Source of the DNA: Komarekiella delphini-convector SJRDD-AB1
GTDB lineage: Bacteria > Cyanobacteriota > Cyanobacteriia > Cyanobacteriales > Nostocaceae
Assembly: GCF_014831675.1 (NCBI RefSeq)
Contig: NZ_VJXY01000042.1
Coordinates: forward strand, 1-64,000
Length of the DNA stretch: 64,000 nt
Direction of reading: 5' to 3'
How positions within the stretch are numbered: position 1 is the stretch's first letter; every line of letters starts with the position of its first letter. Position numbers and translations under genes: made by a program. The notes under the pieces were generated by a model. That model did no database searches and was not told the origin of the DNA. It saw only the letters and a program-made list of their open reading frames with translations. Below, one piece after another: positions 1-9,115 of the stretch.

Positions 1-65
1 TTCAAATGCTTTACAAAAATCATCTACATGGCAAAACAAAGCATCTAAACTAAACATAGGGCAGG

Positions 66-863
66 TTGCTGGATTTAACGCTATTTTCAGCTTACTACCT
101 GTCCCTTTCCTTATCCCGAACTCAGGTATGGTTAGCTTCTCCATTTGTGCATATTGATGATGAATTGGGAGTATCACTTCTGTTTAGAGTGAATCATTTC
201 AGGGATGATCTCAAAGAAAAACGCGGTGAATATCATCGTTTTGCTGCGGAATTGGAACCTGTTCGAGAACAACTAATTCCACAAGATACTATTCAGGCAT
301 GGATTCCAGCGAAAATACCTTCCTCTACTACAGAATTATTGGATGGTAACTGTGTAGGGGAGGCTGTTAACGATCCTGCTGAAGTAAAAGAAGAACTACA
401 AGAGGAGTTAAAAGATAAAACGCCCTATGAATTAAGGAGTGCAGCAGTAGAAGCTTTTTGGAAAAGAGATTATCTGCGGGCAATGACAATATTTGATGAA
501 CTAGCAAAAATTCATAACTCCAATGAATACAACCATGTCGCAATGTACCAGCATGGTGTTGCGATGTGGAATACATCTGAACAGCTCGGAGCCGAAGGCC
601 ACATATATGATTTGCATCAGCGAATTAGTTGGCTTAAAAATGCTGTCGAGTTACTCAAAGAAGCTTCACAGCACCGAAACTCCGATTACTCGGCTAAGGC
701 ACTCTACGAAAGATCAAAAGCATTATGTCGTCTATCACACCTTGTTACAGATGATAATGCCTTCTTCACGCAAGCTTGTGAGGATGCGGAAAAAGCAGCG
801 AACTCTGTTTATGAGCGAGCTTACATAAGTTGGTATCAGCGATTGGTAGAGCGTGGTTGCTAG
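66..863 (+). CDS. Hypothetical protein, possibly the 3' part of a frameshifted gene
   Basis: Not recognised. The reading frame opens with a TTG directly after an in-frame stop at 57-59 and encodes about 265 residues. The N-terminal third reads as mixed beta-type sequence. From about residue 110 on it is charged and helical with TPR-like spacing (for example around YELRSAAVEAFWKRDYLRAM). Another plus frame is open from base 2 to about 155 across the same stretch, so the real gene may begin upstream of the window and change frame near base 100-150. No motif supports a function. It is followed by a hairpin at 893-923. Confidence 0.5.
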   Translation: MLDLTLFSAYYLSLSLSRTQVWLASPFVHIDDELGVSLLFRVNHFRDDLKEKRGEYHRFAAELEPVREQLIPQDTIQAWIPAKIPSSTTELLDGNCVGEAVNDPAEVKEELQEELKDKTPYELRSAAVEAFWKRDYLRAMTIFDELAKIHNSNEYNHVAMYQHGVAMWNTSEQLGAEGHIYDLHQRISWLKNAVELLKEASQHRNSDYSAKALYERSKALCRLSHLVTDDNAFFTQACEDAEKAANSVYERAYISWYQRLVERGC

Positions 864-892
864 ATTCTATTTTTATAGGATGCTCCTGTATT

Positions 893-923
893 GAAGGGGA
901 GAAGCAATCCTGCTTCTCCCTTC
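893..923 (+). terminator. Hairpin after the first ORF
   Basis: GAAGGGGAGAAGCA and TGCTTCTCCCTTC pair over about 13 bp with one bulged G and a short loop. No clear T-run follows, so this may be a repeat-derived hairpin rather than an intrinsic terminator. Confidence 0.35.
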
Positions 924-1048
924 CACTTGTTCAACCACTGTAACAACTCTGACTTTGAAGGATGCAATCGCTCTTATGGTAACGGTAAAAGGGCGATCGC
1001 TATGGTTTACTAGTAATTTTTCTATCAAAGGTGTTTACAACCTCTAAA

Positions 1049-1270
1049 TCATGAGGCTATCTGGTAAATGGCAGGTCGATATCTCGGTTCAGGAATTGGT
1101 TTTTCCTCCATTTTGGCAGCTTCTAACCATGCTTCTTTTGCTTTTAAAACTTCACGAAGTGCTTCTTCTTCAGTTGTACCAAATGCTGAACAGTATTTCA
1201 GATCAGGAATATCAGCAATGTAGCCATTATCTTCTTCACTGTAGAAGATATTAATGTGATATTGTTTCAC
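1049..1270 (-). CDS. hicB: HicB-family antitoxin
   Basis: This 73-residue protein matches the short HicB antitoxin pattern: an N-terminal beta-rich half (YHINIFYSEEDNGYIADIPDL), then GTTEEEALREVLKAKEAWLEAA and a Pro-rich tail. HicB proteins bind and neutralise the HicA RNase and autoregulate the operon. The GTG start at 1270 lies two bases after the stop of the upstream hicA remnant, the normal toxin-antitoxin operon arrangement. Its partner is broken, so it is an orphan antitoxin here unless it acts on another HicA in the genome. Confidence 0.85.
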   Translation of the reverse strand: MKQYHINIFYSEEDNGYIADIPDLKYCSAFGTTEEEALREVLKAKEAWLEAAKMEEKPIPEPRYRPAIYQIAS

Positions 1271-1272
1271 AC

Positions 1273-1521
1273 TTAATCCTCCAAAGTGAGTGCATATTTT
1301 GCAATCAAAATTAAAAATTGACGAACTTGATAGGGAACAACTTCGCCTTTTCGATTTTGCAAGTTAACAAGGTCAGGAATATCTTGGTGAGTAAAGATGT
1401 GGTGACTACCATTAACGCGTGATAGGAAAATCCAAATGCATCAACCAGTAACCAGTTCATTAAATTGAATATTCTTGGAACCAGAAAGAACTTTCTCTAG
1501 CAATTTACGCTTTTTCGACAT
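1273..1521 (-). pseudogene. hicA: hicA toxin, inactivated by compensating frameshifts
   Basis: Reading the minus strand from ATG at 1521 gives MSKKRKLLEKVLSGSKNI..ELVTG, then a TGA stop. In the same frame the sequence resumes as LSRVNGSHHIF and VNLQNRKGEVVPYQVRQFL, the HicA dsRBD-like region with its key His (SHHIF). Between them, another frame gives VDAFGF, the residues expected there in HicA. The simplest reading is two small compensating indels around 1430-1450. The toxin would be truncated after about 25 residues. Confidence 0.75.
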
Positions 1522-1595
1522 TTTTACACCCTATCTTCGCCAAACTAGAAGCGTGTAGACGCAGAGTGGCTTGTCGTCAGACATCGCACCCTTCG

Positions 1596-2846
1596 CTACC
1601 TACTTAACAACCTCCGCCGCAAATTATCCAAAGCTGCATTTGCACTTACATGACGAATTAGAGCACGTCCCCGCGCTACACCAAACTGATATTCAAAACT
1701 TGCCACTTCATCCTTTGGCCCAGCTAAACCGATATAAACTAAACCTACTGGTTTAGTATCCGTTCCCCCACTTGGGCCAGCAATACCAGTGATACTTAAT
1801 CCCCAAGTGGTAAAAAGACGAGTTTTCACCCCAAGTGCCATTTGCTTTGCAACAGTAGCACTGACCGCCCCAAATTTATCTAAGTCTTCCTGTTCAACCC
1901 CCAGTAGTCTAACTTTCACCGAATTGTCATAAGAAATTACTCCACCCCAAAAGTAATCAGAACTACCAGAAATCTCTGTTAACATTTGCCCCAGTCCACC
2001 GCCAGTGCAGGATTCTGCTACAGAAAGAGTTTCCCCCGATGCACGCAATAACTGCCCAACTACTGAAGCAAGTGTGGCATCATTAGCACCGTAGTAATCC
2101 AATCCGGCAATTTCTTTGATTTGTTTCTCAATAGGCGCGATAAAAGCTTCTGCCGCCGCTTCTGAAGTTGCTTTTGCAGAAACTCGTAGTCTTACTTCTC
2201 CCTTACCTGCATAAGGAGCTACTGTCGGGTTTGGCAAGTTCAAATAAGAAGCAACCTTTTCTGCTAAAACTGATTCACCAATGCCCCAAAACTTTAAACT
2301 TCGGCTGTAAATAATTTCCGTACCCCAACCTTGGCTTTTCAGAAAAGGGATAGCCGTTTCTTGCCACATGCAATGCATTTCACTGGGAACACCAGGAAAA
2401 GTAAAAATCGTTACATTAGGACGGGGTTGCCAGATGATACCGGGTGCTGTTCCAGTGGGGTTAGGTAAAATTTCTGCACCTTGGGGAATTAATGCTTGCT
2501 TGCGGTTGCTAGGAGACATAACCCTACCGCGTTGAGCAAATTTCTGAGTTATATCTTCGATAATTTCCGGGCGTTCTACCAAGGGAGCATTAAAGAAATC
2601 GGCAATGGTTTCACAGGTGAGGTCGTCAGGTGTCGGGCCAAGACCACCAGTGAAAATGAGAATTTGCGCTCTTGAGATAGCAACTTCCATAACTTGCTTG
2701 AGTCGCTCTGGATTATCTCCAACTACAGTTTGATAATAGTGGGGAATACCTAGCTGCGCTAATTGTTGCGCCAAAAATTGAGCATTGCTGTTGAGGATAT
2801 CTCCCAGCAGCATTTCAGTACCAACACAAATAATTTCTGCACTCAT
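1596..2846 (-). CDS. cinA: CinA-family protein (NMN deamidase / competence-damage inducible)
   Basis: A 416-residue two-domain CinA. The N-terminal MoCF-like domain (about 1-170) carries VGTEMLLGDILN and GGLGPTPDDLT (about 67-77). The C-terminal CinA domain (about 255-415) carries SVAESCTGGGLGQML and the SGSSDYFWGGVISY block. The C-terminal domain of the family deamidates nicotinamide mononucleotide, and the N-terminal domain has ADP-ribose pyrophosphatase activity in characterised members. Length is normal. It lies downstream of a GT4 transferase and glyA on the same strand, with about 150 bp of repeat-rich spacer between it and the GT4 gene. Confidence 0.93.
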   Translation of the reverse strand: MSAEIICVGTEMLLGDILNSNAQFLAQQLAQLGIPHYYQTVVGDNPERLKQVMEVAISRAQILIFTGGLGPTPDDLTCETIADFFNAPLVERPEIIEDITQKFAQRGRVMSPSNRKQALIPQGAEILPNPTGTAPGIIWQPRPNVTIFTFPGVPSEMHCMWQETAIPFLKSQGWGTEIIYSRSLKFWGIGESVLAEKVASYLNLPNPTVAPYAGKGEVRLRVSAKATSEAAAEAFIAPIEKQIKEIAGLDYYGANDATLASVVGQLLRASGETLSVAESCTGGGLGQMLTEISGSSDYFWGGVISYDNSVKVRLLGVEQEDLDKFGAVSATVAKQMALGVKTRLFTTWGLSITGIAGPSGGTDTKPVGLVYIGLAGPKDEVASFEYQFGVARGRALIRHVSANAALDNLRRRLLSR

Positions 2847-2994
2847 GGAATTGGCGATTGGTGATTAGGTATTAGGAAACTCGTGGCCCTTCTGAGAATC
2901 AGAGGTAATGGGAATTATAGGATTAGGTATTGTGGATTAGAGGAATTCTTTGCTACTACCTAGTACCCAATCCCCAGTCCCCAGCCGCCAATCC

Positions 2995-4041
2995 TTAAGA
3001 TTGTCGAGACAATTTCCAAACACGCCAAATAGCATAACTTAGCAGCGTGGTTGCACCCCAGGCGTAAGCAATGCCACTAGGTATACCAGCAATAGCTAAT
3101 GCTAAACTCCCAACCCACAGCGTTAAAGAGTAAATGAATAAAACTGTCAGTCTGTGGGATAAACCAGCATTTAGCAGTCGGTGGTGCAAATGACGTTTAT
3201 CTGCCACCCAAGGCGATTTACCACGGCGGAGTCGCGCCAAAATGACTGCTGACATATCGACAATTGGCACTGCCAAAATCAGATAAGGCAATAACACTGC
3301 GGTGAAAGCAGGAATTTTCACTAGACCAATTACACCCACAGCCGCTAGAGTGAATCCCATAAAATAAGCCCCGCCATCTCCCATAAAGATTTGTGCGGGG
3401 TTGAAATTATAGCGGAGAAATCCTAGCGCTGCACCAGCCAAAGCTGCGGCGATTAAAGCTGCTGCTGGTTGTCGCATAAACAGTGATACAACCAACATAA
3501 CCACAGCTGCAATTCCAGACACACCAGCAGCTAATCCATCTAAACCATCAATCCAGTTAATAGCGTTGACCATCCCCACTAGCCAAATTACTGTGATCGG
3601 CAAACTTAGCCAATCCAAGTCAACTATCCCGACTGTGGGAATACTAATAAAATCTATACTTACGCCTGCTTTCCATGCACCGGATGCTACAACAACTTGC
3701 ATCAGCAGGCGTGTCAAGGGGGACAGGTTTAATAAATCGTCGGCTAAACCGATGAGAAAGAAGCCAAGACCACCTAAAGTAACACCCCAAATTTGCCATT
3801 CTTTTTCAGCTGGCAGATTTCCAAATCCACCCAACCACCAAATCAGTACTAGGGAGGTTATCGTACCTGCGAAGATAGAAACTCCTCCCAGGCGTACCAT
3901 TGGACGCTGATGGACTTTGCGATCGCCAGGTTGATCTACGCGCCCACTTTTTATGCCTATGTTTTTAACATCAGGCGTAGTCCAGAGAACGACTACTGCG
4001 GCAACAAGGAAGGCAATCAGATGATAAATCTGAGGAGTCAT
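2995..4041 (-). CDS. Polyprenyl-phosphate sugar-1-phosphate transferase (WecA/MraY family)
   Basis: A multi-pass membrane protein (about 10 segments) of the GT4 phosphoglycosyltransferase family. These move GlcNAc-1-P or a similar sugar-phosphate onto undecaprenyl phosphate to start lipopolysaccharide, teichoic acid or capsule units. Visible family motifs are the Mg-binding GLADD (D101, D102), NAINWIDGLDGL (159-170), FMGDGG (219-224) and the cytoplasmic HLHHRLL loop near 284-290, a WecA hallmark that separates it from MraY. I chose ATG at 4041 over an in-frame TTG at 4053. The exact sugar cannot be read from the sequence. Confidence 0.88.
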   Translation of the reverse strand: MTPQIYHLIAFLVAAVVVLWTTPDVKNIGIKSGRVDQPGDRKVHQRPMVRLGGVSIFAGTITSLVLIWWLGGFGNLPAEKEWQIWGVTLGGLGFFLIGLADDLLNLSPLTRLLMQVVVASGAWKAGVSIDFISIPTVGIVDLDWLSLPITVIWLVGMVNAINWIDGLDGLAAGVSGIAAVVMLVVSLFMRQPAAALIAAALAGAALGFLRYNFNPAQIFMGDGGAYFMGFTLAAVGVIGLVKIPAFTAVLLPYLILAVPIVDMSAVILARLRRGKSPWVADKRHLHHRLLNAGLSHRLTVLFIYSLTLWVGSLALAIAGIPSGIAYAWGATTLLSYAIWRVWKLSRQS

Positions 4042-4203
4042 CAGTATCTTCAAATAAGTAGCTTGTAAGACAAAAATGTGCCGAGGAATATATCTACCTA
4101 TATCTACTACATTTCAGACACTTTTCAGCATGAGAATTTTAGATTAGGGGCTGGGGACTGGAGGACAAGGTGAATAAATAATCAATACCCAATCCCCAAT
4201 ACC

Positions 4204-5487
4204 CTATGCTAGGGCTGGTACAGAAATTTGCTGATGAGGATATAAAGGGAAGCGATCGCACAATGTTGCTACTCTTTGCCGACAATCTTGGGCAATTACC
4301 TCCGAATCTGGGGAAAGCAGGCGATCGGCAATAATATTTCCAATTTCAGTAAATTCCTCTACTCCTAAGCCTCTAGTTGTCATTGCGGGAGAACCTAACC
4401 TCAGACCGCTAGTCACAAATGGCGACTGCGGATCAAAAGGAACTGTATTCTTATTAGCAGTAATATTCACGCCACTTACCAGCTGATCCGCTTGCTTACC
4501 TGTCAGACTGATAGACTGTAGATCAACTAGCATTAAATGATTATCAGTACCATTTGACACCAATTTTAAGCCCCGTTTTTGCAGTTGATCTGCCAAAGCA
4601 CTAGCATTTTCTATCACTTGAGACGAATAGGCTTTAAACTCTGGCTTCAAGGCTTCTCCAAAAGCTACTGCCTTACCAGCAATCACGTGTTCTAATGGCC
4701 CACCCTGACTACCAGGGAAAACAGATTTATCTAGTTTTTTACCTAGTTCTGCGTCGCGGGTCAAGATTAAACCACCTCTGGGGCCGCGTAGAGTTTTATG
4801 GGTAGTTGTGGTGACAACATCACAATAAGGAATAGGGTCAGGGTGAAGACCACTAGCAACCAAACCAGCGATGTGGGCAATATCCGCCAGTAAGTAAGCA
4901 CCGACTTCATCAGCAATGCTGCGAAACTTTTCAAAGTCAATGACACGGGGATAAGCTGAATAACCACAAATCAAAAGCTTAGGACGCTCCTTCAGCGCCA
5001 GTTCCCGAATTTGGTCATAGTCAAGTTGTTCTGTTTGTTGGCTAACACCATAATGGCGAACTTGGAACCATTTACCCGAAACATTCACAGGCGAACCGTG
5101 GGTAAGATGTCCTCCATGAGATAAATCCATCCCCATAATTATGTCTCCTGGTTCCAGTAAGGTCAGAAAGACTGCAAAATTAGCCTGTGCACCGGAATGG
5201 GGTTGTACATTCGCATGAGCAGCACCAAACAAGCTTTTAGCACGGTCGATCGCTAGCTGCTCGATTTTGTCTATAAACTCGCAACCGCCATAGTAGCGTT
5301 TCCCAGGCAATCCTTCAGCATATTTATTTGTCAGTACAGAACCTTGAGCCGCCAGTACAGCAGGGGAGGTAAAGTTTTCACTAGCAATCAACTCTAGGTG
5401 ATCGCGTTGACGTTGTAGTTCTTGGTTAATTAGCTCCGCAATCGTAGGATCGGCGGAGGCAAGAAAGTCTGAGTTAGTCCTAGTCAC
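4204..5487 (-). CDS. glyA: Serine hydroxymethyltransferase
   Basis: PLP enzyme interconverting serine and glycine with tetrahydrofolate, the main one-carbon source. It gives 427 residues from GTG at 5487, which is preceded by AAGGAT at good spacing and gives the usual cyanobacterial N-terminus (TRTNSDFL). A GTG at 5514 would add nine residues. Visible motifs: [48 protein letters not shown] and the PLP lysine in [14 protein letters not shown] (K231). Length and motifs are complete. Confidence 0.97.
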   Translation of the reverse strand: MTRTNSDFLASADPTIAELINQELQRQRDHLELIASENFTSPAVLAAQGSVLTNKYAEGLPGKRYYGGCEFIDKIEQLAIDRAKSLFGAAHANVQPHSGAQANFAVFLTLLEPGDIIMGMDLSHGGHLTHGSPVNVSGKWFQVRHYGVSQQTEQLDYDQIRELALKERPKLLICGYSAYPRVIDFEKFRSIADEVGAYLLADIAHIAGLVASGLHPDPIPYCDVVTTTTHKTLRGPRGGLILTRDAELGKKLDKSVFPGSQGGPLEHVIAGKAVAFGEALKPEFKAYSSQVIENASALADQLQKRGLKLVSNGTDNHLMLVDLQSISLTGKQADQLVSGVNITANKNTVPFDPQSPFVTSGLRLGSPAMTTRGLGVEEFTEIGNIIADRLLSPDSEVIAQDCRQRVATLCDRFPLYPHQQISVPALA

Positions 5488-5899
5488 TTCAAATATCCTT
5501 ATGGAAAATTGCACAACAGTTAATTTTGGTCAAGCACAGCAGCTAAGTAACAGTCCACAGTCAAGGGTCTTATAGTTTAATATTTTTTGACTACTGTACA
5601 AACGCCATAAATCGCTTCTGTACTATTGACGTTTATTTAGTGCCCACTTATTTATTATTAGATACCAGCCCAATTAATGTGTTAATTATCATAAAACTCA
5701 CTGGAGTGTAGAAATCTCGAAGTAGGATTCATAGGGATGCAATCGACACACTGACTGGTTTTTATAATATTTATGTATCATTTTTTCTGAAAATCTTAAT
5801 CTTTAACACACACAACATACAATAAGTTAAGGTTCGCTTAGCAATTTTTTCTTAACTATCCACATTTTTGCTAAAAAGAGTGCATTAGGTTGCTCTTAT
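5488..5899. other. AT-rich spacer upstream of glyA and the small-protein genes
   Basis: About 410 bases between the divergent glyA gene and a small plus-strand ORF. It should hold the promoters for both directions. I see no RNA gene, no repeat array and no clear operator. Confidence 0.4.
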
Positions 5900-6007
5900 G
5901 TGTCCTCTGCCATCGAAAATCCACTATACGACGACGCGCTCAACCAGCCTGAACCTGCTCTCTGGATTGCTACAAAGGGGGTTATTCCCGGAGGGAAATG
6001 TGGGTAA
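5900..6007 (+). CDS. Possible 35-residue peptide gene
   Basis: GTG at 5900 opens a 35-codon frame whose product looks gene-like (SSAIENPLYDDALNQPEP, then ALWIATKGVIPGGKCG). It ends 26 bases before the ATG of the next small gene, so the two could be co-transcribed. I do not recognise the family and there is no strong Shine-Dalgarno. It could be a relic or chance. Confidence 0.35.
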   Translation: MSSAIENPLYDDALNQPEPALWIATKGVIPGGKCG

Positions 6008-6033
6008 CAATGAGGATTTACAGGAGGGATTCG

Positions 6034-6231
6034 ATGCTAGTCATCTTAATGGAAGATCAGATCCTTGCCCCTGAAAAGGTTTGTCAGTCTTGTTTACTCG
6101 CCGATGGAAGTGGGCAACCTCGCTGGGGTGGGGGTCAACTGCGTTGCGGTCAAGCCATTCGCAAACTTATGGAACAGCAACCTGACCAGTATGAGTGTAT
6201 GATGGGTTTCCGCATTGCGTATATAGAATAA
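6034..6231 (+). CDS. Small Cys-containing conserved-type protein, function unknown
   Basis: A 65-residue soluble protein starting at ATG 6034, preceded by AGGAGG at 6022-6027. Upstream in-frame starts lack such a site. It carries VCQSCLLADGSGQPRWGGGQLRCG, a CxxC followed by a third Cys, which could bind metal or a redox partner, and an acidic N-terminus. It precedes tic20 by about 80 bases on the same strand. No function can be assigned. Confidence 0.7.
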   Translation: MLVILMEDQILAPEKVCQSCLLADGSGQPRWGGGQLRCGQAIRKLMEQQPDQYECMMGFRIAYIE

Positions 6232-6312
6232 TCGCATTTGCCAGCAAGACTTAGTAACTGCGTTATCCTAGGCTCAAGTAACTGTTGAAATTTAACCACA
6301 GGAGAACGCATA

Positions 6313-6789
6313 ATGTCTTGGCGCGGGTCTACAACGGTTTCAGATCGGATTTTTGCTTGCTTACCTTATTTGCTTCCCCTAATAGAAGTTTTTGTATTCG
6401 GGAGATTTTTGCTAGCAGAGTTCCCACCTCTGCAACTGCTTTTTCTGCCGCTTCTGCCGTTGCTAAGAATTTACTACGGCGTCCGCTACGCAGGATTGAT
6501 TATTTTCTTTGCTTTATGGCTGTTGGTAGTAAGAAACGAAAAAATTAGCCATTTTATTCGTTTTAACACCATGCAAGCAATCCTTTTGGATATTATTATC
6601 TTTTTGTTTAGCATCTTGACTGATCTTGTCGGACTGGTTCCTAGCAGTGGTTTTGCTATCCAAACCCTCTACACAACTATTTTTATCGGCGTAGTGGCAG
6701 CGGTTGCATATTCTGTTATCCAGTCTCTAATCGGGCGTTATGCGGAAATTCCGGCTGTTTCTGATGCGGTTTATATGCAAGTGCGGTAG
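6313..6789 (+). CDS. Tic20-family membrane protein
   Basis: A 158-residue protein with four predicted membrane segments and the Tic20 pattern (ACLPYLLPLIEVFVFGRFLL, RNEKISHFIRFNTMQAILLDI). The plant homologue is a core subunit of the chloroplast inner-envelope import channel. The role of the cyanobacterial protein is not settled. ATG at 6313 follows AGGAGA with eight bases of spacing. Its 3' end almost meets the convergent FAH-family gene. Confidence 0.9.
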   Translation: MSWRGSTTVSDRIFACLPYLLPLIEVFVFGRFLLAEFPPLQLLFLPLLPLLRIYYGVRYAGLIIFFALWLLVVRNEKISHFIRFNTMQAILLDIIIFLFSILTDLVGLVPSSGFAIQTLYTTIFIGVVAAVAYSVIQSLIGRYAEIPAVSDAVYMQVR

Positions 6790-6792
6790 TTA

Positions 6793-7566
6793 TTAACGGG
6801 CAGCCACAATGTTTTCTAGGCGACCAATACCTTCAATTTCTATGCGGACGCGATCGCCTACAAGCAACGGGCCCACCCCAAATGGCGTACCCGTTAATAC
6901 CAAATCCCCTGGGAGCAGCGTCATTACCTGACTGATATAAGACACCAGAAAATCGGGGGGAAACACCATCTGATCAATACAAGCAGATTGTACTGGATTT
7001 GGCTCGTCATTCAAGAAAGTCTGCAATCTGGCTCCTGGATTTAATTCTCGTACAATCCAAGGGCCCAACGGACAAAATGTATCAAAACCTTTGGCTCGTG
7101 TCCATTGACCATCCCGTTTTTGTAAATCCCGCGCTGTCACATCATTGGCAATGGTATAACCCCAAATTTTGGTTTGGGCTTCCTCTGGAGTACAGTCAAA
7201 AGTGCGATCGCCAATCACCACTGCTAATTCTCCTTCGTAATCTACTCGTTGCGAATGAGGAGGACATTTAATTTCTGTCTCAGACGGAATAATAGAAGTA
7301 GGCGGTTTGAGAAAGATTAATGGCTCAGAAGGCACAGGAGTTCCCATCTCTGCCGCATGGTCTGCATAATTCTTGCCCACCGCCACAATTTTTGAAGGAG
7401 CACAGGGGGCCATAATTTGGTAATTTTCCGGTGTTAAAGTTAAATCAGTGGGTTGCCCTTGCAACCAGGGCGGAGCATCTAACACCTGCACATTCAGGGA
7501 TAGTTGTAGTAACCCGTAGTAAATCTGTCCTTCTTGATTTTGAACTCGCACATAGCGCTGCGCCAT
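6793..7566 (-). CDS. Fumarylacetoacetate hydrolase (FAH) family protein
   Basis: About 257 residues from ATG at 7566 (a TTG four codons earlier is less likely). The FAH fold hydrolyses or decarboxylates beta-diketo acids and related compounds with a divalent metal. Family motifs are IVAVGKNYADHAAEMG, FLKPPTSI, DYEGELAVVIG (metal Glu residues), GYTIANDVTARDLQ, KGFDTFCPLGPW and LVLTGTPFGVGPL. The substrate cannot be read. Oxaloacetate decarboxylase/acylpyruvase-like activity is a common guess for such stand-alone proteins. Confidence 0.88.
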   Translation of the reverse strand: MAQRYVRVQNQEGQIYYGLLQLSLNVQVLDAPPWLQGQPTDLTLTPENYQIMAPCAPSKIVAVGKNYADHAAEMGTPVPSEPLIFLKPPTSIIPSETEIKCPPHSQRVDYEGELAVVIGDRTFDCTPEEAQTKIWGYTIANDVTARDLQKRDGQWTRAKGFDTFCPLGPWIVRELNPGARLQTFLNDEPNPVQSACIDQMVFPPDFLVSYISQVMTLLPGDLVLTGTPFGVGPLLVGDRVRIEIEGIGRLENIVAAR

Positions 7567-7671
7567 AACCTTGATCAATATCCTTTTGTCTGCAATTAAA
7601 AGCTGTGAGCGATTACAATCCTCGGTTAGCTTTTTGATAAATCAGTTGAGCCGATAGTCAGCGATAGAGCC

Positions 7672-7887
7672 TTAAGCCTGAAACTGATTGTTATAGATGC
7701 TATTGGCTAAACTAATAGTCTGAGCAATTTGCTGCTGATCACCAAAAGCTAAATTCTTACTTAACTCAAGAAATTTGAGGGTCGGCTTGCAACCTATTTT
7801 TTATTAGAGATCCAAACTTCAGCGATTTGAGTTAATGATTCAAATTTAAAACTGGTAAGATTATAGTTCCTTGTTGCTTCAGATGTT
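7672..7887 (-). pseudogene. Decayed coding fragment upstream of rpsF
   Basis: On the minus strand, one frame reads YNLTSFKFESLTQIAEVW and ends at a stop (7794-7796). The next frame continues KPTLKFLELSKNLAFG and DQQQIAQTISLANSIYNN to a stop at 7672. Both pieces look protein-like and neither has a start codon, so this is probably a relic of one gene broken by a frameshift. I do not recognise the family. Confidence 0.3.
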
Positions 7888-7968
7888 GATTAATGCTCGT
7901 ATTGACGATCACAGCCAATGTATAAATTAACGTCAGCAGCCATTTTGCCCATAAGGAGACTGAAAATT

Positions 7969-8298
7969 ATGACAACCGTTTATGAAACAATGTACATCCT
8001 ACGTCCTGACCTAGGAGAAGAACAGGTAGAGCAAGCAATTACGAAATACCAGAACTTGCTCCGCGAACAAGGGGCCGAGGATATCCAAATTCAAAATCGT
8101 GGGAAGCGTCGTCTCGCTTATGAAATCAAAAAGCACCGCGACGGCATCTACATTCAGTTCAACTACATAGCACCTGCAACTGTAGTGGCGCCCTTAGAAC
8201 GTGCCATGCGTTTAAGTGAAGAAGTGATTCGCTACATGACAATTAAGCAGGAAGTTCAAGAAGCAAAACCCGCTAAAGTGGGAGCTGCAACTGAGTAA
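7969..8298 (+). CDS. rpsF: 30S ribosomal protein bS6
   Basis: A 109-residue S6 starting at ATG 7969, with AAGGAG at 7953-7958. The open frame extends 17 codons further upstream without a comparable site. Family features are the N-terminal [11 protein letters not shown] strand, the [22 protein letters not shown] core and the [16 protein letters not shown] segment. S6 binds the 16S central domain with S18. The gene stands alone here, without rpsR or ssb next to it. Confidence 0.96.
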   Translation: MTTVYETMYILRPDLGEEQVEQAITKYQNLLREQGAEDIQIQNRGKRRLAYEIKKHRDGIYIQFNYIAPATVVAPLERAMRLSEEVIRYMTIKQEVQEAKPAKVGAATE

Positions 8299-8554
8299 GT
8301 ATGAGTGGCTAGGGATTGGGAAACCCCGAAATCCTTGAAATAGAAGGGGTAATCGGGAATAAAAACTAAATTCTTCCCGATACCCAATTCCTCATAACCA
8401 GCCGCTAATTCCAAGTAAACTAAAAAATTTTTTGCCTTTATACTTTTTCGTGACTCATCTGGGAATGCTAAATTAACAAATACTTGCCAAAGGCAGTACT
8501 ACCGCAGTTATACCTAAAAGTGGACAAGATTCTGAATGGGAGCTGTAAGCCACT
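8299..8554. repeat. Spacer with inverted repeat after rpsF
   Basis: Contains ATCGGGAA and TTCCCGAT flanking an A/T-rich loop, plus copies of the CCCAATC-type short repeats common in Nostoc intergenic DNA. The inverted repeat could end rpsF transcription, but no T-run follows. Confidence 0.35.
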
Positions 8555-9115
8555 GTGAGTCAATCTGATACACCCAACATCCAAGCTCTCTCTACGGAAG
8601 CATCGCAGCTGCGCCAAGAGTTGCAACTTCGCGATCAGTTAGTACAACAGCTATCTCAAGAACTCTTCCGGCTGGTAAAGGGTAATACTAATTTTATGCC
8701 CCAGCGGACTGAGCCTGAGCGTGATCTGGCTCAGTTACAAGCTTTGCGAGAACAACTACAAGCTGTTGAGCAGCAGGTTGCGTTCTATCAAGAGCAAATT
8801 ACATCTCGTGATGTCGAAATTTACCAATTGCGGCAATCAGTTCAAGAACTCACTGATCGCAGTCGGATGTTGGAGCAAGTAGTTCAGGAGTTGCCTCAAA
8901 TTTATCGTCGTAAGTTTGAGGAGCGCATGACTCCAGTGAGAGAAAAGGTGGCAATGTTACAACGGGAAAACCGCCAACTTCAAGCAGAACTGCAAAGTGT
9001 GAGTTACCGTTTAGCACTCAAAACCCGCAATGCTAGTCATAGCGGCATTGATTTGCCGAATTTTCCCCGCCCAACATCGGGACAAAGTAACATTTCCACT
9101 CCCCAGAATGCTTAA
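8555..9115 (+). CDS. Coiled-coil protein, function unknown
   Basis: 186 residues from a GTG start. Residues about 15-155 are almost entirely heptad-type coiled coil rich in Gln, Glu, Leu and Arg (for example LRQELQLRDQLVQQLSQELF and LQRENRQLQAELQSVSYRLA), with a Pro-containing disordered tail (PNFPRPTSGQ). There is no signal peptide or membrane segment. The pattern suggests an oligomerising cytoplasmic scaffold; no family function can be given. Confidence 0.72.
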   Translation: MSQSDTPNIQALSTEASQLRQELQLRDQLVQQLSQELFRLVKGNTNFMPQRTEPERDLAQLQALREQLQAVEQQVAFYQEQITSRDVEIYQLRQSVQELTDRSRMLEQVVQELPQIYRRKFEERMTPVREKVAMLQRENRQLQAELQSVSYRLALKTRNASHSGIDLPNFPRPTSGQSNISTPQNA

